DNA of 43,860 nt, taken from positions 1-43,860 of IMG/VR virus record IMGVR_UViG_3300005861_000343. The stretch is one strand, 5' to 3'. The DNA is from a virus. A program made the position numbers and the translations under genes. The stretch's first letter is position 1; each line of letters opens with the position of its first letter. The notes beneath the pieces were generated by a model. That model made no database searches and was not told the origin of the DNA. It worked only from the letters and a program-made list of their open reading frames with translations. Below, one piece after another: positions 14,706-22,236 of this stretch.

Positions 14706-15266
14706 ATGACGCTGCCCTTCCTGCCCTTCCAAGCAAAGCCCGGCGATATCATGGGCCTGAGGGGATCCGGTTGGATTTCAGACCAAATCTGCGAACTGAC
14801 CCGGCCGTCATCTCCGATCATCTGGGAGGGCGTCGCGATCGAATGGAGTCACGTCGGCATAGTTACCGCGGTGGCGCCCTTCGTCCAGGTGACCGAGGCG
14901 CTGACAAAGGTGCGGACGCGCCCCATCGATGTTTCGATTGCAGAGGCTGAGTTCGCGTGGATCGCCCAGTTGGGGGCTCTGACGGATCAGCAGCGCGCAA
15001 TGCTCGCGCGCAAGGCGCTGAGTTTCTCGGCGGACGATTACGGGTACGCGGATATCGGGCTGCAGGCGCTGGATAGCGTGACGCGGTCGCGCTGGTTCAC
15101 CCAGCATTTTGCAGAGCGTCGATTCCCTATCTGCTCAATGCTGGACGCGCTGGACTACGACTCGATCGGCATCCGGTTGGGCATCAGCGCGAGCAGCGCC
15201 ACTCCCAACGACCTTGCGCGCTATGTCACCACCCACGCGGGCTGGGCGGTCCAGGCGGTGAAGTGA
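14706..15266 (+). CDS. permuted NlpC/P60-like cysteine peptidase
   Basis: This 186-residue protein has the pattern of permuted NlpC/P60 (YiiX/YebB-like) peptidases: GDIMGLRGSGWISDQIC at the start, WSHVGIVTAV with the likely catalytic His (about residue 49), and PICSMLDALDYDSIGIRLG with the probable catalytic Cys (about 140). Such enzymes cleave peptide cross-links in peptidoglycan or related amide bonds. It lies in the lysis cassette and may act with the lysozyme. GAGG lies upstream of the ATG. No signal peptide visible. Confidence 0.75.
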   Translation: MTLPFLPFQAKPGDIMGLRGSGWISDQICELTRPSSPIIWEGVAIEWSHVGIVTAVAPFVQVTEALTKVRTRPIDVSIAEAEFAWIAQLGALTDQQRAMLARKALSFSADDYGYADIGLQALDSVTRSRWFTQHFAERRFPICSMLDALDYDSIGIRLGISASSATPNDLARYVTTHAGWAVQAVK

Positions 15267-15541
15267 CGCCTCGGCGCGGCGCCATCGCGGTACTGATACT
15301 CGCGGGAGCGCTGGGATGCGGCGTGCGTCAGACCTATTACCAGAATGAGCCGGCGCGCGGATGGTGCGTGGTGACACGAGTCTCCGGCTACTTCTGGGAG
15401 CCCATCGCAATCAATCACACCTGCCGCGACGCAAGCGGACACTACACCCAGAAGCTGGGCACGATGTCGGCGAGCATCCCGGGCCTGAGCGGCCTGGCAA
15501 GCGAAGTTGGACCGACGATGCCTATTACTCCGACGCCGTAG
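15263..15541 (+). CDS. small lipoprotein, possible spanin component
   Basis: This 92-residue protein starts MTPRRGAIAVLILAGALGCG, a signal peptide with Cys19 in a near-lipobox position, followed by a beta-like domain with two more Cys (WCVVTRVSGYFWEP and NHTCRDASGHY) and a proline-rich end (VGPTMPITPTP). GTG at 15263 overlaps the preceding stop (GTGA). The location after endolysin genes suggests an outer-membrane lysis protein such as an Rz1-like spanin, but no partner with a coiled coil is obvious. The assignment is tentative. Confidence 0.6.
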   Translation: MTPRRGAIAVLILAGALGCGVRQTYYQNEPARGWCVVTRVSGYFWEPIAINHTCRDASGHYTQKLGTMSASIPGLSGLASEVGPTMPITPTP

Positions 15542-15548
15542 GCCCCGC

Positions 15549-15860
15549 ATGAATGATACGCAGATCCTAACTTTTATCGCGGCCCACCTCTTTGAGCTGC
15601 TGAACCTCTTTATTTGGTTGATCGTCTGGCTCGTGGGCCAGACGATCGCAAAGAAGAAGGATCTGCAACCGCTGCAAGAGCGGCTGCACGAGTTGGAGCT
15701 ACGCTTCGAGGCCGCTCCCGGGTGGCCCACCGCACGGGCATTGGATCGCCAGCTCGCGGAATTGTCGGCTGAGACTCGGGCGATGCGCGAGTCCGTGGTG
15801 TTGCTCAAGCACGCGATTGAGATGATTCAGAATCACTTGCTGGAAAGCGCGCGGCAATGA
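15549..15860 (+). CDS. Mu gp25-like protein (DUF2730)
   Basis: This 103-residue protein has one membrane segment (about residues 6-28, LFELLNLFIWLIVWLVGQ) followed by a coiled coil (KKKDLQPLQERLHELELRFE and onward). This matches the DUF2730 family (Mu gp25), a conserved early-late-region protein with unknown role. ATG at 15549 is preferred over a longer upstream start that adds an Arg-rich run. Its end overlaps the next ATG (ATGA). Confidence 0.78.
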   Translation: MNDTQILTFIAAHLFELLNLFIWLIVWLVGQTIAKKKDLQPLQERLHELELRFEAAPGWPTARALDRQLAELSAETRAMRESVVLLKHAIEMIQNHLLESARQ

Positions 15861-16147
15861 ATTTCAGCGAGCGCATGACCCAAGATCGGCGCCTCATGAT
15901 TCTGCGGCTGCTGGCCGAGTCGGATGACCACGCGGCGACCGAGCCGCTCCTCTGGAACGCGCTCAGCCGGGCCAGGGCGACCCTGGACCAGATCCGGGGG
16001 GACATCGCGTGGCTGCGCGAGCAGGAGCTCGTCAGGACCGATGAGATAGCGGGTATCCAGGTCGCGATAGCAACGCAGCGGGGGCTCGACGTGGCCGCTG
16101 GGCGAGCGAGCGTGCCGGGCGTACGGCGCCCATTCCTCGAGGACTGA
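15857..16147 (+). CDS. Mu gp26-like winged-helix protein
   Basis: This 96-residue protein is a winged helix: ERMTQDRRLMILRLLAESDD, the recognition region DQIRGDIAWLREQELV, and a wing with VAIATQRGLDVAAGR. This position and pattern match the Mu gp26/VpaChn25-type proteins that sit between gp25 and the terminase small subunit. The role is unknown, though DNA binding at packaging is plausible. It starts with ATGA coupling to the previous gene. Confidence 0.75.
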   Translation: MNFSERMTQDRRLMILRLLAESDDHAATEPLLWNALSRARATLDQIRGDIAWLREQELVRTDEIAGIQVAIATQRGLDVAAGRASVPGVRRPFLED

Positions 16148-16150
16148 GCG

Positions 16151-16324
16151 GTGACCATCGCGCAAAGGCAGCGCGAGATAACACGCCTGCGCACCGAGAT
16201 TGGATGGGCGCGCACCCTGCACGATCACGGCGGTCCGAACTGCGAGCAGAAAGTTCTGGAGCTGCAGCGCGAGCTGCGCGAGATCGAGACGATCGAGCCA
16301 AGCGATGCGCAAATCAAAGGTTAA
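16151..16324 (+). CDS. small helical protein between gp26-like and gp27-like
   Basis: This 57-residue frame from GTG at 16151 is a highly charged helix (QRQREITRLRTEIG and VLELQRELREIETIEPSD) with one Cys. It overlaps the next gene by 20 bases, as is usual here. It is not the longest frame in the region, but its helical heptads and position fit a real small packaging-region protein. No family recognised. Confidence 0.58.
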   Translation: MTIAQRQREITRLRTEIGWARTLHDHGGPNCEQKVLELQRELREIETIEPSDAQIKG

Positions 16325-16862
16325 GCGGCTGCCGGCACCGCTGCGCGAGGCGCTGGAAAGCCTGTGGCGCGAGGGGCGCTACACGCTCGATGAGCTGCTG
16401 AACCGCTTGCGCGAGATGGCACCGGCGGTCGGCGCGCGCCCGGAAGAACTTCCCTCGCGCAGCGGACTGCACTCGTATTTGCAGCATTTCGAGAAAAAAT
16501 TGGCGCGCTACCGCGAAGCCCAGCAGGTAGCGGGCATGTGGGTCGCGAAGCTTGGCGAGGACCCACAGGGCGACGTGGGACGACTGTTGGCCGAAATGCT
16601 CAAGTCGATCGCGCTGCAGACGATGGACGCGGCGGGCGAGAGCGGCGAGCCCACGGGCGCGCAGGATCTGATGCTGTTGTCGGCGGCGCTCAAGAACCTG
16701 GCCGCCGCCGAAAAAACCTGGGCGGACCGGGAATTGAGGATACGCAAGGAGCTGGCCGCGCAGGTCGAACAGGTAATCGAGCAGGAAAAGCGGCCTGGCG
16801 GCGGCTTGTCGGAAGATGCCGCGGCACGGATCCGCGCCGCGCTGTTGGGAGGCGAGAAGTGA
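16305..16862 (+). CDS. Mu gp27-like terminase small subunit (DUF3486)
   Basis: This 185-residue protein matches DUF3486 (Mu gp27): basic start MRKSKVKRLPAPLREALESL, the helix-turn-helix-like YTLDELLNRLREM, RSGLHSYLQHFEKKLARYRE, then an all-helical C-terminus ending in the Gly-rich GGGLSEDAAARIR. It is the probable small terminase that recognises phage DNA for packaging, and lies directly upstream of the large subunit with one small gene between. ATG at 16305 begins the conserved start. Confidence 0.82.
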   Translation: MRKSKVKRLPAPLREALESLWREGRYTLDELLNRLREMAPAVGARPEELPSRSGLHSYLQHFEKKLARYREAQQVAGMWVAKLGEDPQGDVGRLLAEMLKSIALQTMDAAGESGEPTGAQDLMLLSAALKNLAAAEKTWADRELRIRKELAAQVEQVIEQEKRPGGGLSEDAAARIRAALLGGEK

Positions 16863-17089
16863 TGAACCCAGGAGAAGAAGTGAGACTGCCCACCATCGGC
16901 CAGATCGTAGTGTTCGTGCAGCCTGAGCACGAGCAACCCTTCAATGGGCACCGGGAGCACCCAGCAGTTGTTACCGCCGTATGGGCTGCCGACTGCGTCA
17001 ACCTGAAAGTGCTCTTCGATTGCGGCCCGGTCGAGGATCGGACCTCTCAGCTTCGTGGCGAGAGCTGGGTCTGGCCCGTGGACGCCTGA
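16862..17089 (+). CDS. small beta-rich protein between terminase subunits
   Basis: This 75-residue protein is beta-rich (GQIVVFVQPEHEQPFNGHRE and HPAVVTAVWAADCVNLKVLF) with an ending WVWPVDA. Its ATG shares a base with the stop of the previous gene (TGATG). It resembles small phage beta-barrel proteins of unknown role found near terminases. No family name assigned. Confidence 0.65.
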   Translation: MNPGEEVRLPTIGQIVVFVQPEHEQPFNGHREHPAVVTAVWAADCVNLKVLFDCGPVEDRTSQLRGESWVWPVDA

Positions 17090-17098
17090 AGAGTCGCT

Positions 17099-18616
17099 AT
17101 GCCTGATAGCCTGGAGATCCTCTTGCCCTACCAGCGCGATTGGATCGCCGATCGCGCGCCGGTGAAGGTGTACGAAAAGTCGCGCCGCATCGGCATCTCC
17201 TGGACCGAGGCCGCGGATTGCGCGCTGAGCGCCGGCACGGCAGGCGTGGCGGGACAGGATGTTTCCTACGTCGGCTACAACCGCGAGATGGCGCGGGAGT
17301 TTATCGACGATTGCGCGTTTTGGGCGCGCCGGATTCACCGCGCAGCCGTCGAAATCAACGAAGAGCTCATCCAGGACGAGGGACGCGACATACTGGCATA
17401 CCGGATCGATTTCGCCTCCGGGCACAAGATCCAAGCGCTGTCGTCGCGGCCGAGCAACCTGCGGGGACGCGAGGGAATCGCGGTGATCGATGAAGCCGCG
17501 TTCCACGACGATTTGCCCGAACTGCTCAAAGCGGCCCTCGCGTTTCTGATCTGGGGCGGATGCGTTCGGGTCATCTCGACCCACAACGGTGCCGACAACC
17601 CATTTGCGGAGCTGGTCGCCGACATCCGCGCCGGACGCAAGTCCTACTCGCTGCATCGGACGGACTTCGACGAAGCACTGGCCGCGGGCCTCTATCGCAA
17701 GATCTGCGAGCGCAAGGGTGACCTCTGGACGCTCGACGGCGAGCGCGCCTGGCGCGCCGAGATCATCGCGCTGTACCGCGACAACGTTGACGAGGAGCTG
17801 TTCTGTATTCCGCGGCGGGGGGGAGGCGCATATCTGCCGTCGCTCCTGATCGAGTCGCGGATGCGCGCGGAGATCCCGGTCATCCGCTGGGATTTCCCCC
17901 AGGATTTGATGTTCGACGACGAGGTAGCGCGCCGGCGCGCCGCCGAGGACTTTTGCGACGAGCATCTGGCGCCGGTTTTGCCGCGGCTCAATGACCAGCT
18001 GATCAGCGTGTTCGGCGAAGACTTCGGCCGCACCGGCGACTTGACCGTCATATGGCCGCTGCAGCTCGGCGCGGGGCTGACACGACGCACGCCATTTGTC
18101 GTCGAGCTGCGCGGCGTCCCGTTCGAGCAGCAGCGCCAGCTCCTGTTCTTCATCGTCGATCGATTGCCGCGATTCGTGGCCGGCGCGATGGATGCGCGCG
18201 GCAACGGGCAGTACCTGGCCGAGCAGGCGGCGCTCAAATACGGCGCGTGCGTGGAGCAGGTGATGCTGTCCGCGGGTTGGTATCGGGACAATATGCCGCG
18301 CTACAAGGCGGCTTTCGAGGACGGCACGATTGAGCTCCCCAAAGACGCGGACATCCTGGGGGACCATCGGATGCTGGTGATGGATCGGGGCATCGCCCAC
18401 ATTCCGGATCGCCGGGAGCGCGGCAGCACCGGGATGCGCCACGGCGACTCGGCGATCGCCGGCGCGCTCGCCTGGTACGCGAGCACGCTCGACCCTCCGA
18501 CCTGCCGCGGTTTTATTCCGGTCGCGCGCATTCGACCTTTCACGGAGAGGCCGAGCGACGACACGCTGGATCGCGGCGCGCAGGGAATCCGGCGCCGCCG
18601 CTTTCGAGCTTACTGA
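17099..18616 (+). CDS. large terminase subunit (Mu gp28-like)
   Basis: This 505-residue protein packages DNA. The ATPase motif is a Walker A variant EKSRRIGISW (about residues 26-35), Walker B is GIAVIDEAAF with D131 and E132, and coupling-type STHNGADNP follows. The C-terminal nuclease region shows GEDFGRTGDLTVIWPL, AMDARGNGQYL and MRHGDSAIAGALAWYA, with the acidic residues expected of an RNase-H-like nuclease. The end is Arg-rich. It matches the Mu large terminase by order and motif. Confidence 0.93.
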   Translation: MPDSLEILLPYQRDWIADRAPVKVYEKSRRIGISWTEAADCALSAGTAGVAGQDVSYVGYNREMAREFIDDCAFWARRIHRAAVEINEELIQDEGRDILAYRIDFASGHKIQALSSRPSNLRGREGIAVIDEAAFHDDLPELLKAALAFLIWGGCVRVISTHNGADNPFAELVADIRAGRKSYSLHRTDFDEALAAGLYRKICERKGDLWTLDGERAWRAEIIALYRDNVDEELFCIPRRGGGAYLPSLLIESRMRAEIPVIRWDFPQDLMFDDEVARRRAAEDFCDEHLAPVLPRLNDQLISVFGEDFGRTGDLTVIWPLQLGAGLTRRTPFVVELRGVPFEQQRQLLFFIVDRLPRFVAGAMDARGNGQYLAEQAALKYGACVEQVMLSAGWYRDNMPRYKAAFEDGTIELPKDADILGDHRMLVMDRGIAHIPDRRERGSTGMRHGDSAIAGALAWYASTLDPPTCRGFIPVARIRPFTERPSDDTLDRGAQGIRRRRFRAY

Positions 18617-18628
18617 GGAGATTCTGCG

Positions 18629-19051
18629 ATGGCCGAGCTGCAAAGCCTGCTGGGACGCCTGGAGGACGCGCGCATTCGACTGCAACGGATGCGCGATCAG
18701 CGCGAGAAACTGGCGGCAGCGATCGCCGAGGGTGAGCGCCAGGTCAAGGCGATTCTCGCCGATGTCCAGCTCGAAGCGCTGGGCAGTAAGCCGGCGGCTG
18801 GCCGCGTTCGGCACCGCACCGGGGAGATGCGCGAGGGCGTGATCCATCTGTTGATGGCCGAGGATGCGATGCGCGTGCCGGAGATCGCGGCGCGGATGAG
18901 CGCCACGACGGCGAGTGTCTACGCGTGCCTGGCGGCGCTCAAGAAAGAGGGCATCGTCGTCGCCCTGGAGGACCATCACTTTGGCCTGACCTTCGAGGAG
19001 CGCGATCGGCGCCGAATCGCCGGCGCGGGAGAATCGCATGCCGCTGTATGA
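18629..19051 (+). CDS. coiled-coil plus winged-helix protein between terminase and portal
   Basis: This 140-residue protein has a heptad helix (about residues 1-48: LQSLLGRLEDARIRLQRM and RDQREKLAAAIAEGERQV) and a winged helix at about 65-125 (EDAMRVPEIAARMSATTASV then ALKKEGIVVALEDHHFGL). It is not part of the usual Mu head order. It may bind DNA or be a packaging-linked regulator. It overlaps the portal start by 14 bases, which argues it is expressed with the head genes. Function unknown. Confidence 0.68.
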   Translation: MAELQSLLGRLEDARIRLQRMRDQREKLAAAIAEGERQVKAILADVQLEALGSKPAAGRVRHRTGEMREGVIHLLMAEDAMRVPEIAARMSATTASVYACLAALKKEGIVVALEDHHFGLTFEERDRRRIAGAGESHAAV

Positions 19052-20822
19052 CGCATATGGGCGTCCCGTCGATACCCAGGCGCTGCGCGGCGAGCAGGCC
19101 GCGCCGACCGTCGCGGGCATCCGCAATATTTATTCTGTCGTGCACCCGAGTCAGAACCTCTCGCCAGAGCGGTTGGTCGCGGTGTTGCGTACGGCGGAGA
19201 TGGGCGATCCGTGGCTGTACCTCGAGCTGGCCGAGGACATGGAAGAGAAGGACCTCCATTACCTGAGCGTGCTCTCTACGCGCAAGCACGCGGTGGCCCA
19301 GCTCGAGTTGAGCGTGCAGGCGGCCTCCGAGGATCCCGCCGATATCGCGGACGCGGATTTCGTGCGCGAGGCGCTGTTGGAGGGTCCGCTGGACCTGCGC
19401 ACTGCTCTTTTCGACATCCTCGATGCGATCGGCAAGGGCTTCAGCGTAACTGAAATCAGCTGGGACACGGGAGGCCGCGAATGGATCCCCGTGCAACTTA
19501 CCTGGCGCGATCCGCGCTGGTTCATGTTCGACTGGGTATCGGGTGAGCAATTGCTCGTACGCACGCTCTCGAGCGACGGCACGCCACTTCCCGCGGCGAC
19601 GGCCAACAGCACTTCGAGCGGCGGATCGCACCTGGCGTCGATCGCGCCGAACCTCTCGATGACGCGCACTGGGGCGGAGATCGGCATACAACCGGCGACC
19701 GCCCCGCTGCGACCATTCAAGTTCATCACGCATCTGGGACGCGCGAAATCGGGGCTCCCGATTCGCGGGGGCATCGCAAGATTGGCGGCCTGGGCGTACC
19801 TGTTCAAGACCTATGTGCTCAAGGACTGGGTCGCGTTCGGCGAGACTTACGGGCAGCCCCTGCGCGTGGGCAAGTACGGGCCGGGGGCCAGCGAGCAGGA
19901 CAAGCAGGCGCTGCTCCAGGCGGTGGCCAGTATCGGCGCCGACGCGACCGCGATAATTCCGCAGAGCATGGTGATCGAGTTCATCGAAGCGAAGGTCACC
20001 GGCTCGATCGATCTATATGAGAAACTGTGCGATTGGCTGGACCGGCAGACCAGCAAGGGCGTGCTCGGGCAGACGCTGACCACCGAATTGCCCAAGGGGG
20101 GCGGCTCGCGGGCGGCGGCCGAGGTGCATGACGCCGTGCGGCGCGATATCGCGGCCGACGACGCCCAGCGGCTGTGCGGGTCGCTCAATCGCGACCTGGT
20201 AAAGCCGCTGATCGATCTGAATCGCGGGCCGCGCGCCCGTTACCCCAAAATCATGCTGGGATTCCCCAGCGATGAAGATCTGGAGACCCTGAGCGCCGCG
20301 ATTACACCATTTATCGACAGGGGTCTGCCGGTCGAGCAACGCGAAGTGCTCAAGAAATTTGGCTTGTCGCTGCCAGCGGCGGGCGCGCCGATTCTGCATC
20401 CGGCGGAGAAAATCCAGGGTCAGGATGCGGGCAGCGCGCCACAACCAGCATCTGAGGTCGGCGATATCGGCGCGGCTCCATTCACCGAGGTGACCGCGGC
20501 GCGCAAGGGCAAGGGCAACGGCAAGAGCGATACGCCGGCGCTGGACGCGATCGATCGGTTCTGCGCGCGGTTGCGGGACGAGTCCGATCCAGCGATGGCG
20601 CCGATTATCCGGCCGCTGCTGGCCGAGATGCGCCAGGCGCGCGGTTATGAGGATCTCAAGCGCCGGATGGTGCGGGCGGTGGCGGCGATGGATCCGGGCA
20701 AGTTTGAGGAGCTGATGGCGCGGGCGGGATTCGCGCTGAACGTCGCCGGGAATCTGGGCCTCAGCGTCGCGCAGGACGCGCCGCGCCGGCGCCGGGCAAC
20801 TAGGATAGCGGGCCGGGAATAA
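19038..20822 (+). CDS. portal protein (Mu gp29-like, DUF935)
   Basis: This 594-residue protein forms the portal ring. It matches Mu gp29/DUF935: YDAYGRPVDTQALRGEQA at the start, VLRTAEMGDPWLYLELAEDM, LSTRKHAVAQLEL, then KGFSVTEISWDTGGREWIPV and LRPFKFITHLGRAKSGLPIR, with a helical stem region LAAWAYLFKTYVLKDWVAF (about 250-280). The C-terminal 130 residues are charged and less conserved. It has the expected place after the terminase and before F. Confidence 0.92.
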   Translation: MPLYDAYGRPVDTQALRGEQAAPTVAGIRNIYSVVHPSQNLSPERLVAVLRTAEMGDPWLYLELAEDMEEKDLHYLSVLSTRKHAVAQLELSVQAASEDPADIADADFVREALLEGPLDLRTALFDILDAIGKGFSVTEISWDTGGREWIPVQLTWRDPRWFMFDWVSGEQLLVRTLSSDGTPLPAATANSTSSGGSHLASIAPNLSMTRTGAEIGIQPATAPLRPFKFITHLGRAKSGLPIRGGIARLAAWAYLFKTYVLKDWVAFGETYGQPLRVGKYGPGASEQDKQALLQAVASIGADATAIIPQSMVIEFIEAKVTGSIDLYEKLCDWLDRQTSKGVLGQTLTTELPKGGGSRAAAEVHDAVRRDIAADDAQRLCGSLNRDLVKPLIDLNRGPRARYPKIMLGFPSDEDLETLSAAITPFIDRGLPVEQREVLKKFGLSLPAAGAPILHPAEKIQGQDAGSAPQPASEVGDIGAAPFTEVTAARKGKGNGKSDTPALDAIDRFCARLRDESDPAMAPIIRPLLAEMRQARGYEDLKRRMVRAVAAMDPGKFEELMARAGFALNVAGNLGLSVAQDAPRRRRATRIAGRE

Positions 20823-20885
20823 AAACGGCCGTACGGGCCATGAACGAAGCGCTAGCGCTTTGTTTGGATGACGGGAGGATGGGTG

Positions 20886-21128
20886 ATGAGGAAATGCAGC
20901 GGGTGCGATGCTCAGTTCGAGCCGAAACGCAAAGATCAGAAGTATCACAGCACGCCGTGCCGCCGGGACCATCAGAACCAGGTCGCCAGGCGCGCACTGG
21001 CGCGCACCACGAAGGCGCGCGCGCGGCGCCTATCCTTCGAGCCGGTGGTCAAGCGATGCGCGGTACGCGGATGTCGGGCGATCTTTCTGCCGGCGATCGA
21101 CGCGACCGGGGCCGACGCAGCGCTCTGA
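20886..21128 (+). CDS. small zinc-finger protein after portal
   Basis: This 80-residue protein begins MRKCSGCDAQFEPKRKDQKY with the pair CSGC, then a third Cys in STPCRRDHQNQ, matching a small zinc finger of the type CxxC...F.P.R..Q.Y...C. A second Cys pair CAVRGC lies near the middle. ATG at 20886 is chosen because GGGAGG lies 7 bases ahead. It is not part of the standard Mu head cluster. Possible DNA-binding role; no family recognised. Confidence 0.7.
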   Translation: MRKCSGCDAQFEPKRKDQKYHSTPCRRDHQNQVARRALARTTKARARRLSFEPVVKRCAVRGCRAIFLPAIDATGADAAL

Positions 21129-21212
21129 TTCAGCCATCGGCGGTCCGAAGATGCGCGTGCGCTTTTCGCCCTATCTAATGATGGGACGAGAAATGCGTCG
21201 GCCGTCGCGCAA

Positions 21213-21320
21213 TTGAATCCGCGCCAGGAGATAGAGCTGGGGCGAATCCGGGACGTGCTGCGCGGGGCCTGCGAAATATGGCACGGCGCGCCCTGCGAAC
21301 ATCAGGGGTGCGCCTCGTGA
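21213..21320 (+). CDS. possible tiny ORF coupled to the next gene
   Basis: This frame would give 35 residues (NPRQEIELGRIRDVLRGACE and so on) ending in a stop that overlaps the next gene GTG (GTGA). The only start is a TTG at 21213 with no ribosome site. The frame is the same as that of the preceding zinc-finger gene, which ends at a TGA (21126-21128), so it could be an old continuation of it. Low confidence. Confidence 0.3.
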   Translation: MNPRQEIELGRIRDVLRGACEIWHGAPCEHQGCAS

Positions 21321-21823
21321 GGACGCGGGTCGAGCCACTGACCGAGGAGTGGCTGAGATCAGTCGGATTCAAGTGGCATCAACTGGAGCGGCAGCCCGAA
21401 AAGCATTGGCTGTTGTGGCTCGGCGACTGCCTCGGAGGGGGTCTGACGAGCTATGAGGACCTGGGCGTCGAGGTCGCGTACGGCTCCTATGATCGCGCGA
21501 CCAGGACTCGCGATCATTGGTTCTGTTGGCTGCGGGGCGACTCAGCCGGCCTGTACCACCGGTTCATCCATGTCCGCGCCCTGTACTATCGCGAGGAGCT
21601 GATCGACCTGGTCGAGGGGCTCACCGGCCACGTGTGGGACCCGACCAATCATCTATATGGCAGTATCCGGACCGCGCGCGCCGCGGAGCATATCCGGCGC
21701 GAGGACGAGCGCCTGGATCGGCAAATGATGCGCGAGCGCCCCTGGGCGCAGATCGAAAGAGACGAGTCGCGCGGACGCGCGCTGCCCGAGCATAAGGAAG
21801 CCGTCGAAGGAAAAAGCAAATGA
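21317..21823 (+). CDS. hypothetical phage protein in portal-F interval
   Basis: This protein of about 168 residues has a beta-alpha N-terminus (LTEEWLRSVGFKWHQLERQP then HWLLWLGDCLGGGLTSYEDL) that resembles small phage proteins with a 'LTEEWL.S.GFK' start. The C-terminus is helical and charged (AAEHIRREDERLDRQMMRER). GTG at 21317 is chosen (AGGGG about 8 bases upstream, and GTGA overlap). It is an accessory insertion, not a Mu core gene. Function unknown. Confidence 0.66.
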   Translation: MRTRVEPLTEEWLRSVGFKWHQLERQPEKHWLLWLGDCLGGGLTSYEDLGVEVAYGSYDRATRTRDHWFCWLRGDSAGLYHRFIHVRALYYREELIDLVEGLTGHVWDPTNHLYGSIRTARAAEHIRREDERLDRQMMRERPWAQIERDESRGRALPEHKEAVEGKSK

Positions 21824-22236
21824 GCGAGCCGAAGCTGATCGATGTCGGAGGCGGCCTGCATATAGTAGATGACGCCGAGGCCCGAAACGGTCCCGAAACG
21901 GAACCGTTTGGACCGCGCCGGGATCCTGCGAGCGAGGAGCTGCGCGAGATCGGCGCCGAGCTGCGCAAGCCGGTAACGGCGCAGCGGCGGGACTATCCCA
22001 ACCTGATGCTGGCGATCGGCTTGGAGGCGCTGTACCGGCAGACGCAGGAACATATCGCGCGGCAGGGTCATATTCTCTCGCGCAAGGAGTTCATGGCGCT
22101 GGGCTTCTCGCTCCTGGTGCCCGCCCCCACCCTCCTGCAGCTCATGCAGCGGGGGCTGCCGTTCATGCTGGTGCAGCAGCCGCAACCGCCGGGTCAGGTC
22201 CCGCGCAATCCGCTGAGTATCATCAAGCGTGGCTGA
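21820..22236 (+). CDS. hypothetical protein before the F-like head protein
   Basis: This 138-residue protein has an acidic N-terminus with a short turn (VGGGLHIVDDAEARNGPETE), a helical middle (NLMLAIGLEALYRQTQEHIA), and a hydrophobic, proline-rich end (ALGFSLLVPAPTLLQLMQ and QPQPPGQVPRNPLS). It overlaps the preceding gene by ATGA and the F-like gene by 8 bases. No family recognised. It may be a head assembly accessory, given its place. Confidence 0.65.
   Translation: MSEPKLIDVGGGLHIVDDAEARNGPETEPFGPRRDPASEELREIGAELRKPVTAQRRDYPNLMLAIGLEALYRQTQEHIARQGHILSRKEFMALGFSLLVPAPTLLQLMQRGLPFMLVQQPQPPGQVPRNPLSIIKRG

Noticed and set aside
16508-19126. Very long minus-strand open frame opposite terminase and the following gene
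   Set aside because: It is antisense to a terminase with full motifs, is Arg/His/Gln-rich without any recognisable fold, and long antisense frames are expected in GC-rich codons.
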